DNA of 64,000 nt, from contig NZ_WEHZ01000020.1 of NCBI RefSeq assembly GCF_012641745.1, forward strand, positions 1 through 64,000, in the 5' to 3' direction. Numbering within the stretch: the first letter of the stretch is position 1; each line of letters starts with the position of its first letter. Origin of the DNA: Pseudoalteromonas peptidolytica (GTDB lineage: Bacteria > Pseudomonadota > Gammaproteobacteria > Enterobacterales > Alteromonadaceae). The notes beneath the pieces were generated by a model. The model was not told where the DNA came from, ran no database searches, and saw nothing but the letters and a program-made list of their open reading frames with translations. A program made the translations under genes and the position numbers. Of this stretch, positions 63,233 to 64,000 are shown in pieces.

Positions 63233-64000
63233 TTAAAATCTGTACTTCAATCCAAGCGCTATACTCGTATCATCTTCTGTATCAAGGTCGAGCCGTGTTG
63301 CCATTGCATACAAGTTAGTTTGCTTATCAAAGAGATAGTCTGTTCCCAAACTCCATTGCGTTGCATCTTCGTTATGGCGTAATCCGCTGGTGTCTCGGGC
63401 AAACTGTAATTTAGGACGCCAATGATCGCTTAGCTGATAACTGGCACTCACCACATAGCCCTTGCCTGATTTATCTTTTGCCAGATTTTCACTGTCTTGG
63501 ATAATGGCACCAAGTTGTAACTTTTGCCACTTGTAAGCCAGAGCAATGCGCGTAGCTAGCAAGTTGCCGATACTGTCTGTATGACTGAGCGCTATATAAT
63601 ACTGTTTATTTTTTAATGCTCGATCGCCATAAATTGCTGTCGCAGCAAACCCTGCTTGTTCATTACTCGCATCATCTTTTGGAGTATAAGTGAGAGAGAA
63701 CGACATATTATTCCAATTTGGCGAAGTGTATGTAATTGAGTCTCCAACTCTATCTTGTCCAGCAAGGACTTGGGCGATATCACTTTGTGTTTCATTAAAC
63801 TGATCAACTTTACCTTCACTAAACTTAAAGCGAGTATCATTGCGACCAATTAGCACAGTGCCAAATTGTCCAGCAAGGCCAAGATAGGTGTTTCTAGCAG
63901 AAAATGGCTCTGTTGTGTCGTCATGTTCAAAGCCCTTTACCTGCACTTCATATTTATAAACAAGTTTTAGGTCACTTGCTAACGTATGCTCGCCCTTTAC
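63233..64000 (-). CDS. Gram-negative porin, C-terminal part (cut by window edge)
   Basis: The frame is open from the right edge to TAA at 63233 (255 codons visible). The internal GTG at 63946 is not a start; VKGEHTLASDLKLVYKYEVQVK continues upstream in frame. ARNTYLGLAGQFGTVLIGRNDT is the conserved porin strand with the RxD/T turn, and the protein ends in beta-strands and a terminal Phe (LGLKYRF), as needed for outer-membrane insertion. It is 13 bp upstream of the DASS carrier, suggesting diffusion of carboxylates. Signal peptide not visible. Confidence 0.9.
   Translation of the reverse strand, partial: VKGEHTLASDLKLVYKYEVQVKGFEHDDTTEPFSARNTYLGLAGQFGTVLIGRNDTRFKFSEGKVDQFNETQSDIAQVLAGQDRVGDSITYTSPNWNNMSFSLTYTPKDDASNEQAGFAATAIYGDRALKNKQYYIALSHTDSIGNLLATRIALAYKWQKLQLGAIIQDSENLAKDKSGKGYVVSASYQLSDHWRPKLQFARDTSGLRHNEDATQWSLGTDYLFDKQTNLYAMATRLDLDTEDDTSIALGLKYRF

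Noticed and set aside
1..64000. Anti-phage defence island, CRISPR array, prophage or secondary-metabolite cluster
   Set aside because: No Cas, restriction-modification, toxin-antitoxin, phage structural or NRPS/PKS genes are visible. Most genes are ordinary chromosomal housekeeping or exoenzyme genes.

Overview
The window reads as chromosomal DNA of a marine gammaproteobacterium of the order Alteromonadales, most likely Pseudoalteromonas. The grounds are low-to-moderate GC, long Oar-type TonB-dependent receptors, many secreted or TPR-bearing hydrolases, a pqiABC operon, a long-form FadE, and a family of short intergenic repeats with ACCAATT ends. I see no tRNA or rRNA gene, no CRISPR array, no prophage and no integrase. 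The only mobility gene is a partial REP-type transposase at the left edge.

Layout. 1-1.5 kb: transposase fragment, its 84-bp GTAG-containing direct repeats, a GNAT acetyltransferase and an NTF2-like gene broken by one in-frame TGA. 1.6-8.2 kb: a TPR-esterase, a TPR-S41 protease, RhlE helicase, a DapA-like aldolase and a divergent DUF6058-like gene. 8.5-13.3 kb: the zinc-independent ribosomal proteins L31B and L36B behind a Zur-like operator, a cytochrome b562-like protein, an orphan sugar-type binding protein and a secreted subtilase with PKD and chitin-binding modules. 13.3-24 kb: EamA permease plus small-molecule kinase, fadE, ybaK, dnaKJ with a sigma-32 promoter, and an acyl-CoA thioesterase. 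fadE and the thioesterase each carry a FadR-like operator, which suggests one fatty-acid regulon. 24-32 kb: pqiABC, a GNAT, an M16 protease and a MAPEG protein.

32-44 kb is the most interesting stretch. It holds a UshA-like 5'-nucleotidase lipoprotein, a membrane-anchored PhnD-like binding protein overlapping a membrane protein with a C-terminal OmpR-like winged-helix domain, a divergent S1/P1 nuclease and two tandem Oar-like TonB receptors. I read the overlapping pair as a possible undescribed transmembrane one-component signalling unit. The neighbouring nuclease, nucleotidase and receptors suggest scavenging of extracellular nucleic acid or phosphate, but this is inference.

44-64 kb: a MarR regulator divergent from hmgA-maiA (homogentisate breakdown) with a perfect 20-bp operator, small conserved DUF proteins, an SBP_bac_3 protein, an arginase-family enzyme, pyrimidine salvage genes udp and cdd, ppc, a DCC-SDR-flavin reductase cluster, a DUF6279 lipoprotein, a Sel1 protein, a coniferyl-type aldehyde dehydrogenase, and a DASS carboxylate transporter behind a porin cut by the right edge. 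Five copies and one fragment of a 160-213 bp MITE-like repeat lie between genes across the window.
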